Below are positions 1-8,798 of a DNA stretch of 64,000 bases, one piece after another (positions within the stretch are counted from its first letter, which is position 1; every line of letters starts with the position of its first letter). This DNA is from JACQFK01 sp964619955 (GTDB lineage Bacteria; Planctomycetota; MHYJ01; JACPRB01): the NCBI GenBank assembly GCA_964619955.1, contig CAZUJF010000005.1, forward strand, positions 1 to 64,000. Direction: 5' to 3'. The notes under the pieces are model-generated. The model saw only the letters and a program-made list of their open reading frames with translations. It was not told the origin of the DNA and searched no databases. The position numbers were made by a program, and so were the translations under genes.

Positions 1-10
1 TCCATCCCAC

Positions 11-412
11 TCACTTCAGCAACATCAGCCCGGCATTGTTTCTACCAAAGCCTGGACGCGCGGGGGCCGCCCGGGGCGGTGAGGTCGGCAGGTTCATCGA
101 GGCGAGGATTTTCCGGATCACCTCCTCCTTCGCCAAGGCTACGGAGGACAAGTCCGGCTCCTCGATCATCGCGATCACCTGCATGCGGCCCTGGCAGTTC
201 GGGCACTGCAACACATCCATCTCGAAGGTCCGCTTCAGCAACGTCGCCCAGTCCGTCCGCTTGCGGGAACGGCGGGGGCCAGGCACCGGCTCCGCCAGGG
301 TTCCCCCCGTGAACAGCGGGGCTCTCGGAGTAAGGTCCGGCAGGGGCGCGGGCGTCGGGGCGGGAGGCGCCGGCGGGGACTGGGGAGTGGAAGTATGATT
401 GGGTTGGGGTGG
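11..412 (-). pseudogene. IS91-type transposase, C-terminal remnant
   Basis: The last 91 codons read as the C-terminal end of an IS91/IS801-type transposase: a basic stretch, then LLKRTFEMDVLQCP, a CxxC pair (CPNC), GRMQVIA and a final ILASMNLP helix. This tail is typical of the family. The same frame continues upstream through a Pro-rich linker ending in LFTGGT, but a TAA at 413-415 stops it, and no catalytic domain (Y2 or HUH motif) is present. I therefore read it as a decayed 3' fragment. A GTG at 284-286 could start a short product, but nothing suggests function. The truncated DUF1080 fragment next door fits an old insertion or deletion here. Confidence 0.7.
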
Positions 413-503
413 TTAGGCTGGGGAGCGGGCAGCTTCCCCTCGTGGCGCAGACCCGAGCCTGGCATGGAACCACCGGGAGCTGAGATCCGCGCCAACCCGG
501 CGC

Positions 504-600
504 TTACACGAGCGGCTTGACCCGCAGCTTCCGGAACCAGACCTCGAACTTGGGGTCGTGGCCCTGGAGCGCGAACGTGCCGCTATTGCGTGACCGCGCC
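504..600 (-). pseudogene. C-terminal fragment of a DUF1080-type protein
   Basis: About 32 codons on the minus strand end in TAA (504-506) and include NSGTFALQGHD and FRKLRVKPL. That is the usual last beta-strand pair of DUF1080 (3-keto-disaccharide hydrolase domain) proteins, in which a phrase like 'GxFALQGHDP...V.FRNLRVRPL' closes the jelly roll. The rest of the domain (normally about 200 residues) is missing; the frame runs directly into the end of the neighbouring YdjY-like gene. It is a deletion remnant, not a gene. Confidence 0.6.
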
Positions 601-607
601 GGCGGCC

Positions 608-1438
608 TCAGGGTTTGGCCGGCACATCCACCGGACGGACCGTATCGGAGAGCGAGGCTCCGCGGGCCTCGCGGCGGTGCTCGAAGGGGTCCGTCGACAC
701 GGCGGCGGCCGCGGCCGGGGCGCCGGAGGTGGCGGGCGGCGCCGGCAGGGGGCCCGGGCCCACGCCGCGGGACAGCTTCAGCACGCCGCGCTCGGGGTCG
801 GCGACGGCCGCCGCGACCGCCGGCAGTTCGCCCGACGAAGCGCGCAGGATGAGCACGGCGGGCGTGCCCTCGGGGGGCAGCAGGTGCTTGGCCGTGTCCA
901 CCTTGATCATGCCCTCTTCCTTCATCGTGAAGGCGCTCTGCATCACCACTTCATCCGTGACGGGATAGAGGGCGATCAGCGTGCCGGAGACATCCGCGCC
1001 GAACTTGCCCTCCTTCTGCACCGAGCCCGTGAAATGCCAGCGCAGCGGGGGCAGCGGCCGGCCCGTGCGCTTTTCGAGCAGCACGGATTCCGCGCGCACC
1101 TGGCGCGCCGGAAGTCCGCCCGAGGCGGGAAGGTCGAGCAGGATGTCGACGAAGGGCCCCGTCGCCGCACCCTCGCCGCGCACGGGTTTGCCCGGCTTGA
1201 GGCCGATCGATTCGAGCGCCTTGTGGACCTCGCTGGGGGCGACCTCGAACGTCACGACCGTCTCGTGCGCCTTCTGCCCCTTCGGCGCCGGCAGCGTCGC
1301 GAAGACCTCGATGGGATAGATCTCCGCGAGGTTGGCCAGCTTGCGCGGCGCGATCTTCACCGGCACGCGGACTTCCTTTTTCGCCGCGTCCGCCGTCACC
1401 TGCGGAAGCAGGACCAGGACCGCCAGCAGCATGTTCAT
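608..1438 (-). CDS. Secreted YdjY-like domain protein
   Basis: 276 aa. The start chosen is the ATG at 1438 (MNMLLAVL...), 2 nt after the stop of the PQQ gene and preceded by GGGAAAG; an earlier in-frame start would lie inside that gene. A short signal peptide (about 1-18) is followed by the region 'LAEIYPIEVFAT...KAHETVV.F...PSEVHKALESIGLKPGKPV', which matches the YdjY domain seen in secreted planctomycete proteins. The function of that domain is unknown. The C-terminal 60 residues are Ala/Pro-rich and low complexity. It is the last gene of a four-gene coupled run (TPR, FG-GAP, PQQ, YdjY), so it is probably made with those exported propeller proteins. Confidence 0.8.
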   Translation of the reverse strand: MNMLLAVLVLLPQVTADAAKKEVRVPVKIAPRKLANLAEIYPIEVFATLPAPKGQKAHETVVTFEVAPSEVHKALESIGLKPGKPVRGEGAATGPFVDILLDLPASGGLPARQVRAESVLLEKRTGRPLPPLRWHFTGSVQKEGKFGADVSGTLIALYPVTDEVVMQSAFTMKEEGMIKVDTAKHLLPPEGTPAVLILRASSGELPAVAAAVADPERGVLKLSRGVGPGPLPAPPATSGAPAAAAAVSTDPFEHRREARGASLSDTVRPVDVPAKP

Positions 1439-1439
1439 G

Positions 1440-2834
1440 TCACTTTCCCTCGCCAATGCACACGATGACCGTTTCCGCGCCGGCGGACTTGCCCTCGACG
1501 TTGGCCGTCGCGATGAAGAGCCGGCCGCTCTGCAGCACCGGGCCGCCGTAGACCATCCCGGGCGCCTTCACCGCGGGGTCGGCCGCCAGGTCCAGCGTCC
1601 AGCGCAGTTTTCCATCCGCAAGCGCCAGCGCGTGGACCTTCCCGTCCAGGTCGGCCGTGTAGACGGCGTCCCCGCCGGTCGCGGCGCCCGCGAAATACGG
1701 CGCGCCCGTCTTCGTCGTCCAGCGCGCCTTGCCCGTCTTCAAATCGAGCGCCTGCACTTCGCCCGCCGAATCGCAGACCAGCGCGAGATCGCCCGCCACC
1801 GCGGCGCTCGAGAGGAACGCCCGGTCGGCCTGCTTCCGCCACTCGACGGCGCCGTCCGGCTTGAGGCAGAGGACCTCGCCCTTCGCGCCCGCGAGCTCCT
1901 TCGGGTCGTAACGGATGCTGCTGCCCGTCACGATGAGCCGGTCACCCGCCAGCGTGGCCCCGCCCCAGGCGTTCAGGTTCAGCGGGGCCTTCCAGAGTTC
2001 GGCCCCGTCGGCCGCGTTCAGGCAGACGAGGGCGCGCTCCCCGAACTTCTCCTTCTCGAGGTGCGACGTCGCCACGTAGACCCGGCCGCCGGCGGCGAGC
2101 AGCGGGGCGTCGACGTGCCAGGCGCCCTTGCCCTTCTCCCAGAGGACCTTGGGCGAGGGCCTGGGCAGGTTCGCCTCGCCGGGCGGGATGGCGAAGTCCG
2201 GGTCCTTCTTCTTGTCGATCTCGTAGGCGTCCACCATGGACTTCCATTTCGCGTCCACCGCCTTCTCGGCCTCGGCGAGCGTGAGTTCCTTGCCGTCCAG
2301 GCTGACGCGGCTGAGGTCGACGCAGATCACGCCGGCGTTGCCGCCGCCGCAGTAGACGCGGCCGTCCGCCACCGCGGGCGAAGCTTCGATGTGGACCAGC
2401 TCGCCGGGGACCTCCAGACGCCAGAGCGAGCGCCCGTCGGACACGCGCATCGCGTGCAGCGAGGAGCCGTCGGTCTGGTGCATGCCCTCGCCGAAATACA
2501 GCACGCCCTTGACGATCGCGGGGGATCCGACCGTGGGGAGCCGGACCAGCGGGGCGCCCTTCGACCAGGCGACTTTGCCGTCGGCGCACTCAAAGGCGCG
2601 GAGCGAGCCCGTGTTGAAGGCGCCCAGCGCGACGACGAAGAGACGGCCCGCGCCGGCCGAGGGCGGCGCGAGAAACTGCTCCTTGGAGCGGTGCACCCAG
2701 AGCACCTTGGGCGCGGCGGGGCCGGCCTTGCCGTCGGACGCGGTCCGCGCGGAGCCGCCCCGGTGCGAGTCCCAGTCCTGGGCCTGCACCGCGGAGACGC
2801 AGAGGAGGAGGATCAGAAGGGCGGGACGGATCAT
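1440..2834 (-). CDS. Secreted PQQ-type beta-propeller protein
   Basis: 464 aa. The start is the ATG at 2834 (MIRPALLILLLCVSAVQAQ), which overlaps the upstream stop as ATGA; the signal peptide ends near residue 18. The mature part has repeated blades of the type 'G.VLCL...DG...W....' (for example LRAFECADGKVAW, LVCLNAADGAELW, VQALDLKTGKARW, VHALALADGKLRW), the hallmark of PQQ/BamB-like propellers. I see no quinoprotein active-site set, so an enzymatic role is not supported; such proteins in planctomycetes usually have no assigned substrate. A charged insertion around residues 175-240 interrupts the blade pattern. Its place between the FG-GAP and YdjY genes suggests a shared envelope or secreted complex. 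Confidence 0.85.
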   Translation of the reverse strand: MIRPALLILLLCVSAVQAQDWDSHRGGSARTASDGKAGPAAPKVLWVHRSKEQFLAPPSAGAGRLFVVALGAFNTGSLRAFECADGKVAWSKGAPLVRLPTVGSPAIVKGVLYFGEGMHQTDGSSLHAMRVSDGRSLWRLEVPGELVHIEASPAVADGRVYCGGGNAGVICVDLSRVSLDGKELTLAEAEKAVDAKWKSMVDAYEIDKKKDPDFAIPPGEANLPRPSPKVLWEKGKGAWHVDAPLLAAGGRVYVATSHLEKEKFGERALVCLNAADGAELWKAPLNLNAWGGATLAGDRLIVTGSSIRYDPKELAGAKGEVLCLKPDGAVEWRKQADRAFLSSAAVAGDLALVCDSAGEVQALDLKTGKARWTTKTGAPYFAGAATGGDAVYTADLDGKVHALALADGKLRWTLDLAADPAVKAPGMVYGGPVLQSGRLFIATANVEGKSAGAETVIVCIGEGK

Positions 2835-5020
2835 CGCGCGGCGTCTCCGAGCAGGATGAAGGGCTCCTGCCCCTCGTTGTTGAAGACCACGTCGATCACG
2901 CCGTCCTTGTTCACGTCCGCCCCCGACACGCCGCGCGAATTCAGCACCCGGCGGTCGAGGCCGATCTCCTTGGAGGCGTCCTGGAACCTGCCGTTGCCCA
3001 GGTTGCGGAAGTAGCGGTTTGTGCCGCCCAGGCAGGCGACGAGCAGGTCGGGTTTCCCCTTCTTGAAGAGGTCCGTCCAAGCGGCCGTCACCGAGCGGCC
3101 CGTGAAGGCGGCCAGGTCGCCGGACTGGGCGGTGACGTCCGTGAACTTCCAGGCTCCGTCGTTCCGCATCAGCTTGAGGCCCTTCGCCTGGGGCAGGATC
3201 AGGTCGAGATCCTTGTCGCCGTCGAAGTCGGCGGCCGCGGGCGCGACGCCGCCGGCCGTGTAGCCGAGCGAGCCGCGGTCTTCCGTGAAGCCCGCCGGGG
3301 TGTTCCGGAGGAAGACGCCGTTCGCGGCGCTGTAGAGGATGTCCTGGCGGCCGTCGCCGTCGAAGTCGGCGACGAGCAGATGATCGCCCTTGACGCCCCC
3401 GGCGCGGCCCTCGGCTCCGAAGCCGACCGCGGCGCTGATGTCGGTGAACGGGGGCCCCGAGGGCGCCTCGGGGGGCTTGGCGGCGAAGTAGAAGCCGAAC
3501 TCGCCGCCGCCCTGGACGATCTTGATCAGGAGCGTGTTCTTGCCGGCCTGGAGCGCGAGCTTGGCGAGGTTCTGGTCCGGCGCCGCGCCGCGGCCGGCGT
3601 TCTCGGAGACGACCTTCTTGCCGTTGAACCAGACGACGATGCCGTCGTCGCTGCCGAACGAGGCGGGCATCTCCCCGGGGCCGTCGGCCTCGATCTCGCG
3701 GTAGAGGTACGCGACCGCGTCGTTGTGAAACGGCGCGGCCAGCACGGGAAGGAAGCTATGCACCGCGCCGTCCGGGAAATTCGGCTTCTGCCAGGCCACC
3801 GGCTGGTTGCCCTTGCCCGGATACTTGGCGTCGAGCTTGATCTCCGTCTCGGGAGGGTAGGCCTTCTCGAAGCCCTGGCCCCCGGCGTTCTCGAAGCTGC
3901 CGATGAGGCTCCAGGGGCCGAGGCGGGGCGCGGCGGGCGCCTTGGCGGCGGCCGTCGCGGGATTCTTGTAGGCGCGGAGTCCCAGGAAGCCGTTGGCGAG
4001 GACGATGTCGGGCCTGCCGTCGGCGTCGACGTCGGCCCAGGCCGCCGCCGTGACGTTGTAGTACGGCTCGCGCGGGAGCCGCGCCGAGTCGTCCTTGAAC
4101 GAGGTCCCGAGGTTCGTGAGCAGCACGGGTCCCGACGGCGTGCCCAGCAGCAGGTCGGGCTTGCCGTCGCCGTTGTAGTCGGCCCAGGAGGCGGAACGGG
4201 CGCCGCCCTTCACGGGCAGCGCCACCTCGTTGAGCGCGCCGCCGTCGGGCTGGACCAGGACGACCTTGGTCTCGCCGAAGAGGCAGATGTCCGTGTCGCC
4301 GTCGCCGTCGAAATCCGCGGTGGCCATGCCGCGCGCATCGGGGTCGACGCGGGTGAGCGCGGCGGTATGGCTGAATCCGGGCATGTGGGAGATGCGGCGG
4401 AAGTCCTCGCTGCCCCAGCCGATGAAATCGCGCGGGGCGTTGTAGTCGTTGAGCTTGAGGCTGGCGCGCAGGCGCTGGACCTTGGCGGTGCGGAGCTGGA
4501 TGGCGTTCTTGTCGCCGTCCATCATCGCGGGGACGATGACCTCCTTGCCGGCCATGATCTCCTCGACGGCCATGACGAGCTTCTCGGGGCGGCCGGCGAA
4601 GCTGCGGAGCAGGTAGGGCTCGGCGTGGCTCATGCCCCAGTCCGGCCCGCCGCCGTAGGACTGGTACCAGTACATGTCGATGCAGGTCTCGCTGGCGTTG
4701 CCGTTGTACATGAAGAGGGCGAGCTTGCCGGGCTCGGCCCAGGCCATGACGTTCTGCCACTCGCGGGGATGGAAGCCCGCCTTGGCGATGTTGTGGCGGA
4801 GGATCTCGGAGGGGTGCGTGCCCTTCATGTCCCGGACCTTCTTGTAGAGGATCCGGTTGTTCTCCTTGTCCACCTTGTCGACCTGGATGATGAGGATGTT
4901 GGTGGACTCGGCGACGAGGCGGCCGAGCGAGTACGGGACCTCGATGTACGCGGCGGCGGGCATCGCGGCCCAGAGGAGGGCCAGGAGCCCGAGCAGGGCG
5001 GCCGGTCTTGGACGGATCAT
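2831..5020 (-). CDS. Secreted FG-GAP/VCBS propeller protein with a novel N-terminal domain
   Basis: 729 aa, starting at the ATG at 5020 that overlaps the TPR gene stop (ATGA). The signal peptide covers about residues 1-24 (ends MPAAAYIE). Residues about 24-190 form a domain beginning AYIEVPYSLGRLVAES, which is also the core of the small protein encoded at 7003-7605. From about residue 230 there are FG-GAP/VCBS repeats with calcium-loop motifs (DFDGDGDTD, DYNGDGKPD, DVDADGRPD, DFDGDGRQD, DFDGDKDLD, DVNKDGVID). A jelly-roll-like insert (FNGKKVV...AGKNTLLIKI) lies between the two groups of repeats. FG-GAP propellers bind calcium and usually mediate adhesion or display; no catalytic motif is visible. 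It is coupled to genes on both sides. Confidence 0.85.
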   Translation of the reverse strand: MIRPRPAALLGLLALLWAAMPAAAYIEVPYSLGRLVAESTNILIIQVDKVDKENNRILYKKVRDMKGTHPSEILRHNIAKAGFHPREWQNVMAWAEPGKLALFMYNGNASETCIDMYWYQSYGGGPDWGMSHAEPYLLRSFAGRPEKLVMAVEEIMAGKEVIVPAMMDGDKNAIQLRTAKVQRLRASLKLNDYNAPRDFIGWGSEDFRRISHMPGFSHTAALTRVDPDARGMATADFDGDGDTDICLFGETKVVLVQPDGGALNEVALPVKGGARSASWADYNGDGKPDLLLGTPSGPVLLTNLGTSFKDDSARLPREPYYNVTAAAWADVDADGRPDIVLANGFLGLRAYKNPATAAAKAPAAPRLGPWSLIGSFENAGGQGFEKAYPPETEIKLDAKYPGKGNQPVAWQKPNFPDGAVHSFLPVLAAPFHNDAVAYLYREIEADGPGEMPASFGSDDGIVVWFNGKKVVSENAGRGAAPDQNLAKLALQAGKNTLLIKIVQGGGEFGFYFAAKPPEAPSGPPFTDISAAVGFGAEGRAGGVKGDHLLVADFDGDGRQDILYSAANGVFLRNTPAGFTEDRGSLGYTAGGVAPAAADFDGDKDLDLILPQAKGLKLMRNDGAWKFTDVTAQSGDLAAFTGRSVTAAWTDLFKKGKPDLLVACLGGTNRYFRNLGNGRFQDASKEIGLDRRVLNSRGVSGADVNKDGVIDVVFNNEGQEPFILLGDAAR

Positions 5021-6900
5021 GGCTTCGCCTCCTTCAGCAGGCGGCGCGCGGGCTCCGCCCATTCGCTGCCGCCGAAATCCTTCACGAGACTTTCGAGGAT
5101 GGGGACCGCCTGGGCGGCCTGGTTCGCCGCTTTCAAAGCGGCCGCGTGGTGCCAGCGGAGCAGCGGGACCCAGCCCGCGCGGGCCGCGTCCTTGAGCAGC
5201 GCGGCCTCGTGCTTCGTGCGGCAGTCGGTGAGGACCGCGGCCGCCTGGCCGGGGTTGTTCGCGGCGCGGTAGAGCTGGGCCTGCCGCAGCAGCGCGAGCG
5301 GCGCGACCGGGGAGTTCCCCAGCGGGTCGGCCTTGAAGCGCTCCAGCTTCTGGATCGCCTGGTTCGGGTCGCCCGCGAGGGCGAAGCAGTTCGCGCGTTC
5401 GTACTCCGCCACCGGCCGCAGCGCATGGTTCGCATGCTGCGCCCGGAACGCCTCGTAGAGCTCGCGCGCCTGGTTCGCCGCGGCCGTCCGCTCGGCGGGC
5501 TCGGCGAGCAGCGCGGCCGTCTGGCGCAGCGCCCCCGCCACCTTCAGCGTCATTTCGGGCGACGGCGCGGCCGACGCGGCCTTCTGCAGCTGGCTCACGG
5601 CCTCCTGCAGATCCTTCAGCAGGGCGGCCGCCTGGAGCGCCTCGACCGCGTCCTCGGCGGGCGGCAGCGTCCGGAGCAGGCATTCCGCGTGGATCAGCGC
5701 GGCCCCGGCGAGTTCGCCGACCCGGTCGGAGTCGGGGATCGCGCGGACCTGCTGCAGCGCCTCGGGCAGGCGGTTCAGTCGGAAGAGGGCGGAGGCCATG
5801 CGGAAGCGCGCGATCAGGCCGACGGCGGCGTCGCCCGTGATCTGCTCGTAGCGCTTGACGGCGTCCGCGAGCGCGGCGGGGTTCTTCCCGCCGGCGGCGG
5901 CCGCGGCGTCGGCGAGGCTGAGCTGGACGCCGGCGCCGAAGGGGCTCGACGGGAACTGCTTCGCGAAGAGGCCCGCCGTCGCCTCGGCTTCAGGGACCTT
6001 CCCGGCGGCGGCCTGCGCGGCGGCGAGCCGGGCGAGCGCCTCCTCCGCATGCGGGCCCGCCGCCAAAGTCTGGTAGATCGCCGCCGCCTCCGCGGGCTTG
6101 CCCGCGCGCCCGAGGGCGTCGCCGAGGGCGAGCTGGATCTCGGCCGTCGCGGGGGCCGAGGGCGACTCCGGCGCCTCGACCGCCTTGGCCAGGTGCTCCA
6201 GCACGTCGGCGGGTTTGGAGCCGTCGGTTTTCAGAATGGCCTGGGCCGTGCCCCAGCGCGCGGTCCGGGCGAGCCGGGCGTGGGCGAGCAGGGGCTGCAG
6301 GGTCTTGACGGCCTCGGCATTCTGCCGGAGGCGGACCTGGCAGAGGCCGGCGCGGAGCCGCGCCTCCTCGACGAGGCCGGCGCGCTTCTCCTTCTGCACG
6401 ATCTGGAGGAAGCGGGCCAGCGCGGCCTCGAACTGCTTCAGTTCGAAGAGGAGGGTGCCGGAATGGTAGACCGCGTCGGCGACGAAGTCCGGCACCGGAG
6501 TTTTCTTGTCGGCCGGCATCTTCTCGAACGCCGGGGCGACCGCGTCGTAGTTGGCCCCCGCCTCGGTGAACTCGCCGGCGCGGTGATGGAGCCGGCCGAG
6601 CAGATAGCGCGCGTGGGCGGCGTAGAGCGGCTGCTCGAAGGGCGCCAGGCGGGCCAGGGCGCGGCCGGCGACGAGGTCGTTCTCGGCGGCGAAGGCGGCG
6701 CAGCCCAGATAGTAGAAGAAGCGGAAACGCTCGGGGCTGCCCCCCGCCGCGGCATCCCGGGCGAGCGGTTCCAGGACGGCGAGCGCCTCCTTGGGTTTCG
6801 CGGCCGCGAGGTGGGCGGCGGCCTGGTCGCAGGCGGCCTTGAGCGGGTCGGCGGCCTGCCCGGCGGCCAGGACCGCGATCGAAAGCATGGTCATCAGCAT
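5017..6900 (-). CDS. Exported tetratricopeptide-repeat protein
   Basis: 627 aa; ATG at 6900 with a strong GGAGGT ribosome-binding site 7 nt upstream. A weak signal peptide (MLMTMLSIAVLAAGQA) is followed by almost continuous Ala-rich helix pairs of TPR type (for example AEAAAIYQTLAAGPHAEEALARLAAAQ, RARELYEAFRAQHANHAL-like segments), with scattered 'A..Y..GT..F....F..A...F..I' signatures. TPR arrays are protein-binding scaffolds. As the first gene of the run it probably carries the promoter (6901-7000) for the coupled FG-GAP, PQQ and YdjY genes. No enzyme domain is seen. Confidence 0.85.
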   Translation of the reverse strand: MLMTMLSIAVLAAGQAADPLKAACDQAAAHLAAAKPKEALAVLEPLARDAAAGGSPERFRFFYYLGCAAFAAENDLVAGRALARLAPFEQPLYAAHARYLLGRLHHRAGEFTEAGANYDAVAPAFEKMPADKKTPVPDFVADAVYHSGTLLFELKQFEAALARFLQIVQKEKRAGLVEEARLRAGLCQVRLRQNAEAVKTLQPLLAHARLARTARWGTAQAILKTDGSKPADVLEHLAKAVEAPESPSAPATAEIQLALGDALGRAGKPAEAAAIYQTLAAGPHAEEALARLAAAQAAAGKVPEAEATAGLFAKQFPSSPFGAGVQLSLADAAAAAGGKNPAALADAVKRYEQITGDAAVGLIARFRMASALFRLNRLPEALQQVRAIPDSDRVGELAGAALIHAECLLRTLPPAEDAVEALQAAALLKDLQEAVSQLQKAASAAPSPEMTLKVAGALRQTAALLAEPAERTAAANQARELYEAFRAQHANHALRPVAEYERANCFALAGDPNQAIQKLERFKADPLGNSPVAPLALLRQAQLYRAANNPGQAAAVLTDCRTKHEAALLKDAARAGWVPLLRWHHAAALKAANQAAQAVPILESLVKDFGGSEWAEPARRLLKEAKP

Positions 6901-7002
6901 CAGGTACCTCCGCTTCCTCTCCCTATCGCGCGAGAGGCGGCACTCGTGACTTCGCCACAGTGGAATCCGTGATCCGGATCGCTCCGGCGTTACGCAAAGA
7001 GT

Positions 7003-7605
7003 TCACTTCGGCGCCTCGAAGACCGCCGCGGGATCGAAGGCGGGCCAGGTCCCGCCCTCCTTGGGCGGGGGCGGGAGCGCCTCGATCCGCTCGCGGGTCC
7101 AGGGGCCGAACGCAGTGGGCGCCGGCGCCTTCGCCCGGCCGGAGACGATCTTCCCCACCAGTTCGGCGAGCTCCCCCGGCGTTCCGAGGAAGACCTTGTT
7201 CATGCCGACTTCGAGGTTGAGGAGATTCCAGGCGGCCTCGCCCGCCTGGACTTTCAGGAAGAGCCGGTTGAGGTAGACCATCGCGAAGGCGGCGCGATCC
7301 GTGTTCTCGACGAGCGTGTAGAACACCGTCACCGGGGTGCCGGCGACGGCGTGCCGGAGCGCGGCGTCGGGGTGCCAGTCCTTGGCGGTGCTCAAGTCGA
7401 TGCGGATGCGCTCGTAGGCGGTCTTGCTCTTCACCGCCTTGGCGACCTTGAGGATGACGATCTTCTTCTCGAGGCTGACCGCGTCCACCGTCCCGGTGAC
7501 CACGACCGGGGACTCCTTCACCAGGATCGCCAGCGACGACGGGGCCTCGATGTAGGCGGGGAGGACGGCCAGGGCCATGAGGGGCAGCGCCGCGGGCAGT
7601 TTCAT
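7003..7605 (-). CDS. Small secreted protein, paralogue of the FG-GAP protein N-terminus
   Basis: 200 aa; ATG at 7605 preceded by AAGGTG. The signal peptide (about 1-17, ending VLPAYIE) leads straight into AYIEAPSSLAILVKES...VDAV, closely matching the start of the mature FG-GAP protein (AYIEVPYSLGRLVAES...VDKV). Later parts still align loosely, including a 'GTPGELAELVGKIVSG' helix that matches 'GRPEKLVMAVEEIMAG'. So the whole protein seems to be a stand-alone copy of that domain. I do not recognise the domain. It sits upstream of the TPR operon on the same strand, separated by about 100 nt. Confidence 0.75.
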   Translation of the reverse strand: MKLPAALPLMALAVLPAYIEAPSSLAILVKESPVVVTGTVDAVSLEKKIVILKVAKAVKSKTAYERIRIDLSTAKDWHPDAALRHAVAGTPVTVFYTLVENTDRAAFAMVYLNRLFLKVQAGEAAWNLLNLEVGMNKVFLGTPGELAELVGKIVSGRAKAPAPTAFGPWTRERIEALPPPPKEGGTWPAFDPAAVFEAPK

Positions 7606-7773
7606 GTGGACACCTTAGAATATCCGGACCCGGGCCGAACGTCACAGACAACGTCGGACTTCGTCGCGGAGCGCCGGTGGACTGCGTACCCCGTCCGGCT
7701 CCGCCGTTACGGGCGCCGGAATGTTTTCGCTCGACCGACGGCAGGCGCATCGGGTAATGAACAGGGGATGCAG

Positions 7774-8793
7774 ATGATGAAACTCCCGCGGGCGGCCTTC
7801 TTCGGGGCGCTCGCGCTGATGTGCGCGGACGGCCTGGCCCAGGACACCCGTCCTCCCCGCGCGCAGGGGCCGGTCGGGCCGGTGGGTCACTGGACGGGGG
7901 ACGACGGCTCGACGCCCGCCGCCGCGGCCGACGCCTCGGGCAACGGCTTCAAGGGGACGTACGCGGCGGGCGCCGGCGTGTCGACCGAGGTCCCGGCGAC
8001 GAAGTTCCCCAACACCGGCAGCTTCGCGCTCGACGGGAAGACCGGGGTGGTCTCCGTCCCCGACGCCCCGCTGCTGCAGATGCCGGCGGATTTCACGCTC
8101 TCATTCTGGAAGCGCAAGACCGCGCACAACGCCGACTGGGTCCGCATCGTGGGCAAGGGGAACGGGGCGCAGCGGAACTTCGGCCTCTGGGAGTATCCCG
8201 GCGAGGGCGGCCAGCTCAAGTTCCAGTGCTTCAGCCAGGGCGGCGCGTCGATTCTCGAACTCGACAGCGGGCCCATGCCGACGATCAACACCTGGCACCA
8301 CATCCTCTGCACGGTGTCCGTGAACTTCGCGGCACTGTACGTCGACGGAAAGCCGGCGGGCAGCGCCCAGCGGAACGGCCCGCCCGGGATCGCGCCCGAT
8401 CCCGTGACGTTCGGGCATGCCGGCTATCACGGGTTTTTCGCCGGCCAGATCGACGACGTCCGGCTCTACGACCGCAGCCTGTCGATGGGCGAGATCGTGT
8501 ATCTCGCGGCCGGCTTTGGGGCTCCGGCGGCCCCCGCCGGGCTGCAGGTGGCGAACGGCGCGCTCGTGTGGACGGCGTCGCCCACGCCGCCCCCCAACGG
8601 GACCGTGACCTGGTACGCCGTGAAGCGCTCGAAGACCTCGGGGAGCGGTTTCGCGCCGCTGGCCTCGCTGCTGACCTCCACGAGTTTCGTCGACGGCCAG
8701 GCGGAGCCCGGCTCCACGTACCACTATGTGGTGACGGCGCTCAACACGGGCGGCGAGAGCGGCCCCTCGAACGAGGTCAAGGTCACGAAGTAG
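7774..8793 (+). CDS. Secreted LamG/concanavalin-like plus fibronectin-III protein
   Basis: 339 aa from the ATG at 7774; GGGG at 7764-7767 gives a better spacing to this codon than to the ATG at 7768. The signal peptide ends near DGLAQ. Residues about 30-235 form a LamG-like jelly roll (FALDGKTGVVSVPDAP, FTLSFW, GQIDDVRLYDRSLSMGEI), the typical beginning and end of a concanavalin-A-like glucanase/lectin fold. The last 85 residues are a fibronectin type III domain (W.ASPTPP....YAVKRS...G.TYHYVVTALN..GES). Both are carbohydrate- or protein-binding modules; there is no catalytic pair. It is transcribed alone, divergent from the 7003-7605 gene across a 168-bp spacer in which I see no clear promoter. 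Confidence 0.85.
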   Translation: MMKLPRAAFFGALALMCADGLAQDTRPPRAQGPVGPVGHWTGDDGSTPAAAADASGNGFKGTYAAGAGVSTEVPATKFPNTGSFALDGKTGVVSVPDAPLLQMPADFTLSFWKRKTAHNADWVRIVGKGNGAQRNFGLWEYPGEGGQLKFQCFSQGGASILELDSGPMPTINTWHHILCTVSVNFAALYVDGKPAGSAQRNGPPGIAPDPVTFGHAGYHGFFAGQIDDVRLYDRSLSMGEIVYLAAGFGAPAAPAGLQVANGALVWTASPTPPPNGTVTWYAVKRSKTSGSGFAPLASLLTSTSFVDGQAEPGSTYHYVVTALNTGGESGPSNEVKVTK

Positions 8794-8798
8794 CGGCT

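Noticed and set aside
1332..3014. Long plus-strand open frame opposite the PQQ gene
   Set aside because: Arg/Ala/Gly-rich shadow of a high-GC gene; no domain, no start site, and the minus-strand protein is clearly real.
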